A stretch of 64,000 nucleotides of DNA from Petrolisthes cinctipes (lineage: Eukaryota; Arthropoda; Malacostraca; Decapoda; Porcellanidae). The stretch lies in the NCBI GenBank assembly GCA_033782935.1, contig JAWQEG010001313.1, forward strand, positions 632,001 through 696,000, given 5' to 3'. Positions 46,327 through 62,402 of the stretch are shown here, one piece after another. Each line of letters opens with the position of its first letter. Within the stretch, counting starts at the first letter, position 1. A program made the position numbers and the translations under genes. The notes below the pieces were generated by a model, which saw only the letters and a list, made by a program, of their open reading frames with translations, ran no database searches and had not been told where the DNA came from.

Positions 46327-46420
46327 ATTTTCATAATACTTAAGAGGCTCGAACTTCTAGTTATCAATTTCATAGAGTGGAAAATTAGGTTCAACATTGT
46401 CACTAAATATGGAAACGAGA

Positions 46421-47778
46421 TTAAACAAATGGAAAAGGGTTTTCATCCATATTACACATATGTTTATAAATTGAGCTGTGTGGTGTGTACTTTTTTCTAC
46501 CAGAGAGAAGCTTACTTATACTTTGCAGTGTAGTCCTAGCAGCTGACTTGGTTTGATATTGAGGGGCCGTCCGTTGTCCCTCAGGCGTGCCAGCCATGGC
46601 AGGCGCCGGTCCCTCGCGTCTCGTACTGGTCAGGTTCTGGCTACCAACTGAAGCACTGGTGGCGGCCAAGGGGGGGGCAGCAGTGCCATCCCCGATAACG
46701 TCAGACATTTTTTCTCTGATATTTCTGGTTGTTGTTGTTGTTGGTTCAGGTTTGGCGGTAGCTTTGTTGGTGTGTCTTTCTTTTATAATGAACTTCGTAT
46801 GGCGAAAATATGCAATTTTACCTTCACTCTTGGCTTGCCTTAAACGAGGAAGTTGTGCTTTCTTTATCTCCTGCGATGCGGAGCACAGGTCTTCATTAAT
46901 GTAAATCTGTGTTCTCTGTAGCTTAGAAAGATTTCGGATGACTGCCTCTCTATCGCAAAATCTGTTGAAGGTGTCAATGATGGGGTACTTACCATTCTGA
47001 TGGTGGTATTGCTGTCCCGCACGATAAACACACTCTGTTGAAGGTGTCAATGATGGGGTACTTACCATTCTGATGGTGGTAGTGTTGTCCTACACGATAA
47101 ACACACTCTGTTGAAGGTGTCAATGATGGGGTACTTACCATTCTGATGGTGGTAGTGTTGTCCTACACGATAAACACACTCTGTTGAAGGTGTCAATGAT
47201 GGGGTACTTACCGTTCTGATGGTGGTAGTGTTGTCCTACACGATAAACACACTCTGTTGAAGGTGTCAATGATGGGGTACTTACCGTTTTGATGGTGGTA
47301 GTGTTGTTCTACACGATAAACACACTCTGTTGAAGGTGTCAATGATGTGCCGCTTACCGTTCTGATGGTGGTAGTGTTGACCTACAGTGACTACACGATA
47401 AACAAACTCTTGCTGGATGTTTGATAGTTGTAGTTTTTCTTCTAATATGCGATTTACTTTCTTGGCTGATTGTTCCCAGGTCTCGTTAGGTTCCTCCTCA
47501 GTTCCCACAAATTGTAGATTATTACGTTTGTTGTAATCATCCAGGTAGCCACAGCAATCTTTAATAAGTGCAGCAATAGAATTGGAACTCACCTGCAGAT
47601 CTTCAGATAGTGTCTTGATCAGTTGTTTGTTGCCCTCGTCCTCTAGCTTCAGCTGTTTCACTTGTTGTTTCAGGGTGTCAATTTCACCTTGAGAAAATTC
47701 CAGGCTAGTTCTCAAGTCATGTAGTGTAGATTGTAACTGATTATACTGTTCATTAATTTCTTTCACGAATACCGCCAT
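46421..47778 (-). pseudogene. non-LTR ORF1 broken by 73-bp repeats (right arm)
   Basis: Mirror of 40188-41545; translated pieces are identical to the left copy. The five 73-bp repeats lie at 46961-47325 with the same unit-specific variants. Confidence 0.75.
46961..47325 (-). repeat. five 73-bp tandem repeats (right arm)
   Basis: Mirror of 40641-41005, same copy number and order of variants. Confidence 0.95.
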
Positions 47779-47845
47779 GACACCGAAGTAAGCTTGGTCT
47801 TGCGAAGCCAACATAGTTTTTAGAAAGAAGTATCCATTGTCAGCT

Positions 47846-48771
47846 GGTAATGTACTGTATTTTAAAACCCAATTATCATATTTTTCGTTAAAGTTATGTA
47901 AGTTTTTGACACACACCACTTCTTCTGGAAATATGTTCCTTTGATCTATTACTCTATTTGGAAAACTATTTTTCTGTACATCTTTATCTCCTCTTCTTTT
48001 AATTAAGTTCTTACTGTGTCCTCACATTGTAGGTATTCCTTGTTGACACAAGTTTTTGTATATCAATCTTTTCCTTTTCTGTGTCACATTTGTAATCCAT
48101 AATTATATCTCTTCTCTTTCGTTTTCTTCCAGTTTAGGTAATTTTAATTTTTCTGTTATTTCTTCATAACTTAGTTCTCTTAGACTTGGTAACCATCTTG
48201 GTGCTGCTCATTGTACTTTTTTTAATTTGGTGATATGTTTCTTTAAATGTGGGTTCCGTACTTCTGCAGCATATTCCAAGCTTCTATTGTCAATTTGTTT
48301 TTTTCTCACTACTTCCAAACTTAATAACATGACACTTATCTGCATTAAACTCCATCTGCTATTTATTACTCCAGTTAACTATTTTGTCCAAGTCTTCTTG
48401 AAACTGTTTACAGCAGTCTTTATTCTTAATTGTTCTTTGTACCTTGGCATCATCAGCAAACATATTCATAAAAATGTCATCTGTAACATTTAATTCTATA
48501 TCATTTATATAATTTAAGAACATTATTGGTGCCAATACTGAGCCTTGAGGAACTAGATGTATGACCTTCAGCCATGGAGAATAGTTCCCTCTTAGTACTG
48601 TTCTCATTTTTCTTCCTACTAGAAAATCATCCATCCATTATAGTAATTTTCCTTTCACTCCTCCTTTATGTTGTAATTTCCATATAAGTCTTGGGTGCGA
48701 AACTCTGTTAGAAGCTTTTTCAAAGTCAAGGTAAATACTATCCACCCACCATTCTCTCTTCTTTGTTTTGT
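47846..48771 (-). pseudogene. CR1-like RT remnant (right arm)
   Basis: Mirror of 39195-40120: LVPQGSVLAPIMFLNYIND and NMFADDAK motifs in the frame 48634-48359. Confidence 0.7.
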
Positions 48772-48896
48772 TTTTTTCTGATATTCTCGTATAGGAACTC
48801 AGTACGTTTGTTAATTACTAATTCCAAACCAAAATTGTCTCTCTATTATCACCTCATTTTACTCCATGTGATCAACCCAATTTTTTCTCATAAGAA

Positions 48897-48997
<101 letters not shown>

Positions 48998-49000
48998 ATG

Positions 49001-49513
49001 ACAAACCATAAAAATTATGTATCCAGGTCTTGTGGAAGTTATATATCTTTTAGCAAACCAGTGAACTAATTACAATATTTATCTTGTAACAGTTACAAAC
49101 CTCAATAAGTATCCTTGTTTTGATGAGGTTTATAATCTTCTGACATAACAGTTACAAGATTTATAGTGTCAGAGTCACAAGCCATAACAAACTTCTAGGT
49201 CTTGTTGATGTATTGAATCCTCTGTATATCAGTGAGCCAGTTACAACACTTGACCTATAACAGTCCTGAACCATAATAAGAATTCAGGTCTTGTTGAAGT
49301 CTTAATACATATGACATACCAGTAAACAAATTACAACGTTTAATCTGCAATAGTTACAGGCCATAATAAGAATCCAGGTCTAGTTGAAGTTTTTAATAAT
49401 CTGTGACACCAGTGAACCAAATACAACAAACCTTATCCTGTCTCATACTTGCTGGCACTCGTCTGATTATTCATCAGGCTATTCGAAGCAGACCTGGATA
49501 CTCATTATGGCTC

Positions 49514-49516
<3 letters not shown>
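49001..49516 (-). repeat. degenerate 85-90 bp tandem repeat (right arm)
   Basis: Mirror of 38490-39005. Confidence 0.7.
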
Positions 49517-49577
<61 letters not shown>

Positions 49578-49582
49578 ACTCA

Positions 49583-51617
<2,035 letters not shown>

Positions 51618-51637
51618 TGTACTCAGATAGTTGTGTT

Positions 51638-52987
51638 CTACATGATATGAGCTAGGCACGGACTGTCCTGTCTTCATGTCTATACTTATCAAGCTTCCCT
51701 TTAAATGACTGAATGCTCACTGCTTCTACTATTTCCCAATCCAGTCTATTCCACTCATCCACACACCTATACGGAAAACTGTATTTCTTTACATCTTTCC
51801 AGCATATAGTCTTTTTCAGCTTCTTACCATGGCCTCTACGCTCTCCTTCGTCCTTATTAACCAAAAAGTTCTCTCTATCTGTCCACTCTATTCCTTTCAT
51901 ATAATTATATAACGTTATCAAGTCTCCTCTCCTCCTCCTTTCATTCAGTGTGGACAACCCCAATCGTTCAAGTCTCTCCTCGTATGGCTAGTCTGTCAAG
52001 GTGGTAATTTTTGTTGGTACATTTGGGCACATTTCCTCCAAAGTATGCTAGGAAACAGGATCAGAAGAGCAAAAATAATGGTGTTCTGTTGCTCGGAATA
52101 GTTTGGAGGATTCAGTTGCTCCAGAATTACCATACACCAAACTCCTCCCTTAACCTCTGTGTCATTTTTGTTGCTGCTCTCTGTATCCTCTGCAATTTCT
52201 TAATGTGCTTCTTTTTATGTGGGGCCCACACTACTGCTGCATATTCCAACTGAGGTCGAATGATTGACTCTATCAACTTCTTTACCATCACCTCGTCCAT
52301 CTAATGAAAAGGCATTCTCATATTTACCATCACTCTGTATGTCGTGCCTGTTATCCTGTTAATTAATGTGTTTCTCTGGTGAGAGTGACTTTTGAATAGT
52401 CTCCACCAAATCCTTTTCCTCGGGTGCCTTTTGAATTGCCTACCCACCCATGCTGTAATTTCCTGATGATCTCCTATTAATTTTTCTCATTTCCAATACC
52501 TTGCAGTTCTTAGCATTAAATTTAATTTCCCAATCCTGGCTCCACTTGTTAATCTTGTTCAAATCCTCCTGTAATTCCTCACAACTCCTTGCATCCTCTA
52601 TCCTTTTCATTATCTTAGCGTCATCTGCAAACAGACTTGTATAGCTTTCGACACCCTACACCATATCATAAAAACATATACTACAAACATAATCGGTCCC
52701 AACACCACACCCATCCAGTCTATTTATTCTATCCAGTAGATTTTCCCTCTCCATGTTTATTTCCCTCAGTATAACTTCCCCTCTGTCCTCTTTATTCCTA
52801 TCAAACTCATTCTCTTATGTAAATTTCTCTTGAGTCTTGGAATTTCTTCTTCATAACTTCACAAATATTATAATCGTCTTCACATACTTCACCCTCCATG
52901 TTTATCTTGTTGATTCCGACCTTTTGTTTCATTTTTCCATTTATAAACCTATTAAACAATTTAGGTTCTTTTATACATTTATCCACG
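51638..52987 (-). mobile_element. CR1-like retrotransposon, 3' portion (right arm)
   Basis: Mirror of 35066-36415, including the MITE family A copy at 52002-52132. Confidence 0.75.
52002..52132 (-). mobile_element. MITE family A (right arm)
   Basis: Mirror of 35921-36051, with TGGTAATT/AATTACCA termini. Confidence 0.7.
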
Positions 52988-53597
52988 ATATTGTAACAAC
53001 AAGTGGTTGTGTTACTACCGGGGTGAACAGACTCGATTATACACGGTAACAATTTATTGGTAAGTACATAGGTTGTGTAGTAGCAAGCACCTTGAAGCTG
53101 TGTTACTACCGGGGTGAACAGATTCGATTATACACGGTAACAATTTATTGGTAAGTACATAGGTTGTGTAGTAGCAAGCACCTTGTAGCTGTGAGTTCCC
53201 GCCTGCCGTGGTCGTGTAGTGTGAGAGAGGTAGGTACTGCAGGCGACACGTGGAGAGCTTGGTGTAGGCAGGTAGCGACAGGGGGCACGGCAGGTCAGGA
53301 GATGGAGGTGTTTCCAGGTGTAGAGCTAGTGGCCGAGTGAATGAACAATGGCGCTGCGGTCGCTTAGGCCAGCCAGGTTGTCTCAGGTAGAACAGTTTTT
53401 TTTTTGTTTTTTTTTTTAATTCATTGCGCCATAGCGTCAGTCAATAGGCAGACAACAGTACACAAGGGTAAGCGGGACTCACGAGAACCCAATGACCACA
53501 TACACACACAAGCACACACACATGCGCACACACACTCACATCACGAAAACATAACAGAATGAAGCACAAGCATACAGACAAATATTTATATCATGAC

Positions 53598-56500
53598 CTA
53601 CTTAAATCCACCAAAACGAGGGTGGCGCACCAGAAGTTCCTCCAGAGCCTGATGGTTCAGCAGGTGTCGACAAACCACATCAAGTGGCAGGCCCTGGGGC
53701 AGCAAGTGTCGGACAGTGGGGCAGGCTAGGCAATAGTGCTCTATAGTGTTAGCACGAGGGGTTCGACACAAGCGACACTCAGTGAAGGGAGGCTCACCCT
53801 GCATCCCAGCAACCTGCCACGGTGGCCGGTAGCCAAGCCTCAAACGAGCAGAGACTACATTGTGCCTCCGAACCATGAGGCCTCGACGACGGTAGGAATA
53901 TTTGTGATGGCAGACAGACTCGTAATGGGTGATGGAGATGCTGAAGGGCCTCTCTGCATCCCTGCGTCGCCGTACAGGGAGGAGAGCGGCGGAGCGGACT
54001 TTAGAGAGGTAACATGTCAGGGAGAGAGGACGTCCAGCACCACGAGGAGGCAGATGGCAGGCTTCCTTTGCGAGTCTGTCAACTGTACCATTGTGACGTA
54101 AACCTACATGGGATGGCACCCATAAAAATTTGACAGTCAAGTTACGGTGACGCAATAAGGCCAAAAACGATAAAATCTGCTGAATAACAGTAGAGTGTGT
54201 GGGCTGAACACTAGAGAGGGAATGAAGGGCAGGTTTGGAGTCACAAAAAATGGCAGCATTCACTCCACGTTGACAAACAACACTAACAGCATCCAGAATG
54301 GCATACAGTTCACACAATGTTGAGCTAGAGTGGTTACAAAGACGACGGCCAACCCAGACCCCTGGAGGTGACTCCAGGTCAGGCGAGAAAACAGCACAAC
54401 CTGCTGCACCATCCACCTGCAATGAGCCATCAGTGTAGAGGCAGTATGGATCTGTGATGGAGGAAGTCACTGTTTCTATGTGTTCCAGAGCCAACTGCTG
54501 CTGTAGAGAAGGCAGCTCCGACTTGGAAGTAGGTGTAAAGCTCACATCAGGTGTTGGTAGCATCCATGGAGGGGGCCCTGGGGGGATGTCTGCAACCATT
54601 ATATCTATATTAAGACCACGGAGCACAGAGGAAACAGACCTTATAAGAGTACGTCCAGCAGGCAGTATGGGAGGGACCGGGTAGTTTGGTCTAAGAGAAG
54701 TCCTGACTAACTGAGAGTAATGGGGTGAAAGATGTGGGAAATGGAGGCACTTGACAGTGAAGCAAGTAACATTAGAATAAATTCTCTCCACTAATGGGGG
54801 AAGACACAACTCACGCTGCATGTTCACTATCCTGGTCGACATTGGACAGCCGAGAATAATTCTCATTGCTCTATTTTGAAATTTTTCTAAAGTTTCCAGA
54901 GTAGCCCTAGGAAGTTGAATCAGAGCAGGGGAAAGGTAATCAACAACTGAACGGATAAAAGCAATATAGATGGTCCTGGCTACTGGGATGGAGATGCCCG
55001 AGGAGTTGTTAGATAGCCATTGAAGTGGTGTAAGTCGGCGCTGGAGACGACCCAATAAGTCCTGGACAATGGGATGGTCTTGAGGTCTGGCAGAGACAAT
55101 CGGCCAAATATTGACTGGCGCACCCAGGTAGCAGTACTGGGAACACATGGGAATGACAGTCCCTCCAATGGTGAACACTGGCTGAGCTTGAGGATGGCGG
55201 CAGGTGAATATTCTGCTCTTATCTGGGGAGACAATAATGCCACAGTGAGAGGAGGCCACAGAGAAGGAGTCAAGAAACCGCTGGAGATCCCTTGGTGAGG
55301 TAGAATGAACACAGATATCATCAGAATAGCACGTAATTGTAGTTCCAGGAATATCAGGGAGAGAAGTGAGCAACCGATGCATCAGAATATTAAATAACAA
55401 TGGGCTGAGAACACCACCTTGAGGCGTACCAAGATGAAAACTGCGCAAAGGACTGAGTGCACCACTGAAAAACACACAGGAGGTCCTGCTACTCAGGTAG
55501 CCCCGAATCCACTGTAGTAGATTACCCTTTATCCCAAAGTCAACCAGTTGATCCAAAATGACGTCTCTATTAGCAACATCGAAGGCACTTCGAAGGTCAA
55601 TGAAGGCCACCACACTGTCCCTGGAAAGGCGAGAGTACAGGTCGATTAGGCAGTGATGTGTGCTCCGCTGGGGAAGGAAACCAAACAGCCATGGAGAGAG
55701 GCGATCCTGCAATCTGTACATGAGACGATTGAGTAAGATTCTCTCCATAACCTTTCAGAAACAGGAAGTAAGGGAAATAGGCCTGAACTTCGCAGTGCCG
55801 GGCTTAGGGATGGGTATTATTGTGCTGCTGGTCCAGGCTCGTGGTACACAACCGTCACGAAGACAAAGATTGTACAGTCGAAGTAGAGGGTTCCCAGGAA
55901 CTTGTTGAAGTAGGCGCAGCACAGCATAAGTAATACCATCATCACCAGGGGAAGAAGCTCTACCCCGAATGAGAGCAAGGCGCAACTCCTCCTCAGTTAT
56001 CTCCTCTGCATCATCGTCATCATCTTGTAACAGAGCAGACATTAGACATAGCCGATGGACACCAGCACGGGAAGCGAGTGCATCTTGTATGTGGATGGGT
56101 AGACTGGCTGGGGTAGATTGTTCTGACCAGGCATCGACAAGTTGTTTGGCATAGTCGGCAGGAGTGTGATGACGAGCAGTGGCCGGTGTCTTTTTAACAA
56201 CCCTACGGATGAGGTGCCACATAGAAGCCACACTTGTTTGCTGGTTGATGCTGTCCGTGAACCGCTGCCAAGACTCAGTGTGAGCACAATCCTGCAGGGC
56301 AACTAAAGCGTCCCTAGACATCTGGTAACGATGGAGTAGGTCAGGGGTTGGGTTGGCTTGAAACAATAGGCCATCACGTTCAGCCTCCTCCTTTGCCTCC
56401 TGTATACGTGCATCCAGCGTCCAGGAGTGGGCAGTATGGCGATGCTGGAGGTGTGGCCGGGAGACGTATAGCCTATAAAAGTCATGAGTAGCAGATACAA

Positions 56501-57279
56501 GATCAGAGTACAACTGTTCAGCTGATGATATGTCAAATGTAGGGAATACATGGGCCATAAATAAGATGTAAGTCGGGCAATATTTAGGGGGCACAGCAAT
56601 ACGCAAACTAGTGGCTGAAGCACCTGACCCAGCAGTTAGAGAATAATGAAACCGAAGAGAGATGTGATCAGAGAATAAGTCTGGCACGGAGAAGCACTGG
56701 ACCTGAGATGCTATCAGGCCAGACGAGAGGATGTAATCCAGAGTACCTCCCCGGCAATGAGTGGCACCACCAGTGTCCCAGTGTGTCAGATGATGCTTGC
56801 GGATGTATGAAAGGAGACGAACACCATTACGATTAATAGAGCCAGTACCATCACCCAAATCAGAATGCCGAGCATTAAAATCTCCCATATACACCATACC
56901 ACGCACTGTTGGAGAAGGAAGAGCCTCAAGAGTGAGTCTAGCTGGGGCAGAATAGATATTACATAGTTGGAGTACTCCATTCCCAGGTAGAACCTCAAAT
57001 AGCTGAAAGGTCATGTCAGGATCAGTGGAGGTACGGAGAAGGCGATGTGGCAAGGAGCTATGTATGTAAGTCAGGAGACCATTCCTTACCAGATGAACAT
57101 ATGGCACATAACCTGAGAGGGTAGGAGCTTGCCCAAGAGCGAGCGGCCGTCCTGGAAATGCTTCCTGGAGAAAAATAACACTGGGATGATGACGAAAAAC
57201 ATAGGCCTTGAGTTGAGTGAGCTTAGCATAACTGGTGATACCACATACATTCCAGGAGATGACATCCAGCCGCCAATCA
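53598..57279 (-). pseudogene. ORF2 (endonuclease, RT, RNase H), right arm
   Basis: Mirror of 30774-34455. The RT/RNase H frame 53598-55748 differs from the left by one residue (VVAFIDL here, VVALIDL left), and the endonuclease/linker part by one (LLQDDDD here, LLEDDDD left). The same TGA separates them (55755-55757). Catalytic residues intact. Confidence 0.88.
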
Positions 57280-58766
57280 CTAGCGAACTCTGTATTTGGA
57301 GGTAGAAGTCCGGTGAGTGGGGGCAGATGAGCGACCTGGAGAAGAAGATGGACCAGGAGAAGGGAATGACTCAAAAAGCTTTTCAAGGCGAGATGCAACA
57401 GTATCCATCTTTTCGGTAAGGGTAGTGACAGTTGAGATGATGGCCTGCTGAGCCTCGACCAAGGTGGAGAGTTTGGAGTCATTGGCAGCCTGAGCGGCAA
57501 CCAGCCCATCAATCCTGGCTTCAAGGGCAGAAAAGCGGTTTTCGAGAGCCGTACATCGTGCCATGAGGGTAGCAACAGACTTGCGGAGGGCCAGGTCTGG
57601 AGGTGAGGCAGGGTTGGTAGTAGGAGCAGACTGGGGAGGTGGTGGTGGTGGTGGTGGTGGTGTTGGAGGCGGAGCAATAGTAGAGACACGAGCCTGGACC
57701 TTACATCGAGTACATCCATTCTACACTTAAACCCTGGCTGAAGGCATCGTGGACACTTCCATCGAGACGTATCTTCAGGAGGTGAAGGCTCAGAGGTGGA
57801 GGCAGAAGGACGTGATGGTTCACCCCTGACAGGACACGTCTTGGAATCATGGTCGTCCGCACACAATGCACACTTCGGCCTGGCAGAACAGTACCGGGTG
57901 ATATGCCCAACTCCCCAGCACCTGTAGCACCAAGGCTGGTCATTATGAAGTTTCCTCACCTCACACGGTGGAAGACAAGGGAGGAAATCAAAGGAAATCT
58001 CATTTGGAGGTGGATCGGGTTGACTCCAGACAACAACAATACGGCTAATGGGGGAACCATCTTGGAAAAAACGACGGGCAAAGTACACACCAGGGTATCC
58101 TTTGGCAAGTTTCGGGTCAACATCAATAGGAAAACGGGTGAGGATGTAGCTGGGGAACTTACGAGGCCTCTCAGGTGAGTCTTCAAGAATGAGAGGCAGA
58201 GATAAAAATTCACCAGCCTTCACTCTATCAATGATATCCTGACGCTTCCTAGAGATGTAGACAAACCGGGAGGTGACAGCAGCCATCTTGACTTCAGCCA
58301 GTTCACGCTGCAACTGGAAGGCCCTGTTGACATCAGACAACCAACGCAGCTTTGTGTCTGTAGATGGGTTTCCAGAGAAGGAGAGTTTGACATAGGCATC
58401 TCTCGGGGCAAAAGCAGGAAGGTTGGACGAGGGCAAGAAGTTGGTATACAAAGAAGAAACACCAGGGTGAGGCAGAGAAGGTACGTCGTGCACAGCTGAA
58501 GCACCCTTGGCAGTCTTGGCAGCTGGAAGTAAACAGTCCACACCATCGGAATCCTGCGAGGAGTCGGACGAGGCATCAACAGGTCGCTTGGTAGAGGTTG
58601 AGGAGGTGGACGGCTGCAACCTGTGCTGCGGAGTGACCGAGGAGAGGGGGGGAGGGTTGCGAGAAGGCAGCTCAGGCCAGTGATCCTCAATTGGAGACTC
58701 GTCTTCCTCAGACATTGCCAAGTCGGCCCCCAAGCAGGAATCCGCACTCTCCATCAGGCCAGGCAA
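57280..58766 (-). pseudogene. ORF1 (gag-like), right arm
   Basis: Mirror of 29287-30773 with the same frameshift. One residue differs (PLILEDS here, PLIHEDS left). Zinc knuckles and coiled coil as in the left copy. Confidence 0.8.
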
Positions 58767-59325
58767 GGCCTAGATGGAAAGGAAACAACAACACAAATAA
58801 CTAAACACTCAATCAGCCAGGGACACACACACACACACACACCCACAGACAATCACAACAAAACTATACACAGAACCACAACAGACAAACAACACCACAG
58901 AAACAGCAACACACAAACAAGAACTCACAAACAACACAAAAAACACAAACAAGAGCTCCAAAACAACACAAAACAACAACACAAACGAGAGTGGAGGCAG
59001 AGCGCCACGAGTACGTCCACACTCCACCTGTTCTGGAGCGAGACTCAGGTAGAACAGGTGAGGCAGAAGATGCGCCCCGAGGACAGGTGAGATGGAAGCT
59101 ACATAAAGGTGCTTGATGTCGCTACAATATCTTTCTCATAATTCTTCTTCGTCTCTCTTCTTGCCTGAACATAATTATTTCTTGCCTTTTTAAATGCCTC
59201 TCTATTTTTCTGTGTATTCTTCCTCCGCATTCTACTCCAGGCTTCCTCCTTTCTCAATCTTGCTGTCTCACATTGTCCAGTGAACCATTCTTTTTTCTTC
59301 AGTTTACTTATCTTATATTTTGATA

Positions 59326-59452
59326 CAGTCACCAGCACTAATAAGTATTCAGGTGTGTCTACAATAAGATCTCCATTGGAATTACTTCGTTGGTGAATTT
59401 GGCCTGTTCGAAGCTTCAACCAGAGCTGTATACTTATTAGTGCTCGTGACTG
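59326..59452. mobile_element. Tc1/mariner-like MITE, 127 bp (right arm)
   Basis: Mirror of 28601-28727 with TA on both sides. Confidence 0.85.
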
Positions 59453-59664
59453 TACATACTCCTTCCGTACATATTTTTCCAAATATATAGTATTTTCTCT
59501 GCACACTTCCGGCATCCACCAGCTCCATCCAGTCTGTACCCCAAAAGAACTTTCTTTGGTTTCTAAACTCAGTCCTTCCATAATTCAACCTATTCTCTCT
59601 ATGTGCTTCATCCCTCACATCTACACCTCCCTATAATATTTCCAACTCAATAAGTACACACATA

Positions 59665-59817
59665 TCCAAAATATGTATCCAGGCTTCCTTCGAATAGCCT
59701 GATCGAGTATTAATATAGCGAGCTCAAGCAAATGTGAAACAGGATAAGCGTTGTCATTGTTTCACTAGTATGTCAACTGATTCAAAACTTTAACAAGACC
59801 TGGATACAAATTTTGGA
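59665..59817. mobile_element. inverted-repeat MITE family B (right arm)
   Basis: Mirror of 28236-28388. Confidence 0.7.
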
Positions 59818-61362
59818 TTCCGAGTGTACATGATCACTTTTGTCTAGCGGACTTTTGTATGTGATGTTCCTCTATACCTAGTTTGTTCTGTCACCCATTT
59901 TGTCATCATATTCTCCACTGTCAGTTCGAGTAATGCCGCTCCCCATGAATCTGGTTTACCCATTGTATCCTTTCTCATGCTGTTTCATTACTTTGTAGTG
60001 TACATACCACATGTTTGTATTAGCAACCCCTCAAATGTACCAGGTACTACTCGCATGAACATATTGTTAAAATCAGGAAATACAGCTCTCCACTGAAGGA
60101 ATGTTATCACACATCCTACCATAGCAACTAATGGACTAATTACTGCTAAGAGATGCACCCAAAACATCTCACAGTTCTTGCACAGGATACTAAGAGACAA
60201 CCTTAGTTGCACACGCAACAACCTCTTTAAAGTTAACAATTTTCTCTTCATGAATCCTCACCCAACCTTCCTGCTCGTGTTTCAGTTTTACCAAGTTCTC
60301 TCCTTGCTCCTTACCTCTTTCCTCACTGATGTGGGCAATACTTTAAGGGTTTGGGCGCCCTTTCGGCCCCAGCCACTCCCTTTCCTTTCTTCAACTATCC
60401 CTCTTTTCATTATATATCCTTCCTGCTTGCTGTCACACCTCTCTATCACCTTTCTCTGGTGCAATATGACCTTGCTGTTGTGGCACCTAATATCAATCAA
60501 TCCTCGCTGCTATTCAATCTTACTCGAGGTGCTTCGTTTTCATCCACTATTACTTCGACTCGTTGCTTCAATACTTTGTTCTGTTCCATTAATCCATCAT
60601 TTGTTTTTCTTAAACCATCTATTATCTCACTTATTTCCGTTCCTTGAATGTTCATTGTTCGACCCTCTACCCTATCCTATCCTAACCGAAGCTATCATAA
60701 CCTAACCTTTTCTCATTTATAACCTGTTCTATCCTATCTTAGCTTATCATAATTAAATCTTGGTCTAACTTAACCTATAATGACCTAATCTAACTTCATC
60801 CAGCTGAAAACTAACCATTTCTACTTGGTACACACACACACACTTACTTTAAATACTAACCAACCAACCACTGCATCACACACACACACGCTTTAAATAC
60901 TAACCACACACACTTAAACTACTAACCAACCACTCACTTGTCCATCTTATCCCTTAATAACACCTTTACTTCCTTCATCTCTTATACCATTTCCTTCTAT
61001 CTCTTGGAATTTTCCTCAATATTCTATTCCATTTGTGTAACCCTTTTTATTTGAAGTTCATATTGTCTTCCTTTCCCTTCACTATCCCTCCAAACTTCAC
61101 CTCTCTCTGTTTTATCATCTGATGTTCCTCTCTGCATAGTATTTCTCCCAGCCATGTCAAGCTAGATTCACTTTCGTCACCGACGCTTTCATTACTTTTT
61201 ATTTCTTACTTTAACTATAGCCTTTCCTCTTAGCTATAAACTTTTATGAGACAGGATTTCCTCGTCCACTCACCCTTATATTAAACTTTACCAGGTGAGC
61301 AGAGTAGAGAATGTAGCCGGGCTCCACTTGTTGTCTTCAAAATATCCCGAAGCTCAGAGACA

Positions 61363-61568
61363 AATACACAAACACGTTCACTCATTACCACTGTCTCCCA
61401 CTACTACTGTGTATGTGTGTGTTCTCCAGTCATTACCACTGTCACCCACTACCACTGTGTGTGTGTGTTCTCCGGTCACTACCACTGTCACTGTGTGTGT
61501 GTGTTCTCCGTTCACTACCACTGTCACCCACTACCACTGTGTGTGTGTGTTCTCCGGTCACAGCCAAC
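61363..61568 (-). repeat. minisatellite, CA/GT runs with CACTACCACT spacers (right arm)
   Basis: Mirror of 26485-26690. Confidence 0.8.
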
Positions 61569-61877
61569 CAATATGTCCATCATCGTCTTGGTCAATACCC
61601 ACGTTTCATTACAGCAAGTCTGAACCTACATATTCTCCAAATGTCTATTCTCCTGTGTCTGTGTGTGTGTTTTTCTTTTCTTTTTTTATCGAGTAATGTT
61701 GTTTATCATTAGTTCTTTATTCCTTCTATGTATGTATGAATCACTTCACCCTCACTGTCCAACACAGATAAAAAATACTTGAATAAACAAAGAAGGACTG
61801 ATAATAAAACACTGATCTGCAACAAATGCAAACTTTTTGTGTTTATTAAATCACAGGTTACAATCAAAGCAAATAAT

Positions 61878-61979
61878 TCCAACAAACTATTGCCACCAAC
61901 ATCAGGCCACAATTAATTTTAATTCATCTGATATTATTTCCTGGCATACTTTGGGTGAATCAAGGCATTCCAATGTACC
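61878..61979 (+). mobile_element. MITE family A, diverged copy (right arm)
   Basis: Mirror of 26074-26175. Confidence 0.45.
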
Positions 61980-62242
61980 GTAAGTATAGGCTACTATCTC
62001 ATTAAAATACAGGTTATATTCAAAGTAAATACCAGTACAAAAAGCAGTAAAGGTCTGTGTGTGTGTGTGTGTCAGTCCAACTACACAGTGTGAGAATCAC
62101 TCAGTCATTTTATTCTAGATTTAGAACACACACACACATTTTCTCTTGCTCCCCCTTTCTCTCACATACAAGAGACAAAAACACAACAACTCTCTCTCTT
62201 TCTCTATCCCTCTCACAAGAAACAAAAAGACACACACACACA

Positions 62243-62378
62243 CGTTATAACTCCTTATAGTGGAGTACATAGATATAATATAAGTTGTTGACATCATGTT
62301 ATAACTCCTTATAGTGGAGTACATAGATATAATAAAAGTTGTTGATATCATGTTATAACTCCTTATAGTGGAGTACAT
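62243..62378 (-). repeat. 62-bp tandem repeat (right arm)
   Basis: Mirror of 25675-25810. Confidence 0.85.
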
Positions 62379-62402
62379 AGATATAATATAAGATGTGAAT
62401 AA

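Larger units (their letters stand above)
53396..59043 (-). mobile_element. full-length I-like retrotransposon (right arm)
   Basis: Mirror of 29010-34657, same length (5648 bp), same homopolymer tail (T10-G-T11 on plus) and same 14-bp target duplication. Confidence 0.9.
52992..59126 (-). mobile_element. solo LTR split by I-like retrotransposon (right arm)
   Basis: Mirror of 28927-35061: LTR pieces 52992-53381 and 59058-59126, ATAT duplications outside, and the 91-bp tandem duplication with two polyadenylation signals near 53053 and 53144. Confidence 0.75.
59127..61293 (-). mobile_element. CR1-like retrotransposon, 5' portion (right arm)
   Basis: Mirror of 26760-28926, including the Tc1/mariner-like MITE at 59326-59452 and the family B MITE at 59665-59817. 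Confidence 0.7.
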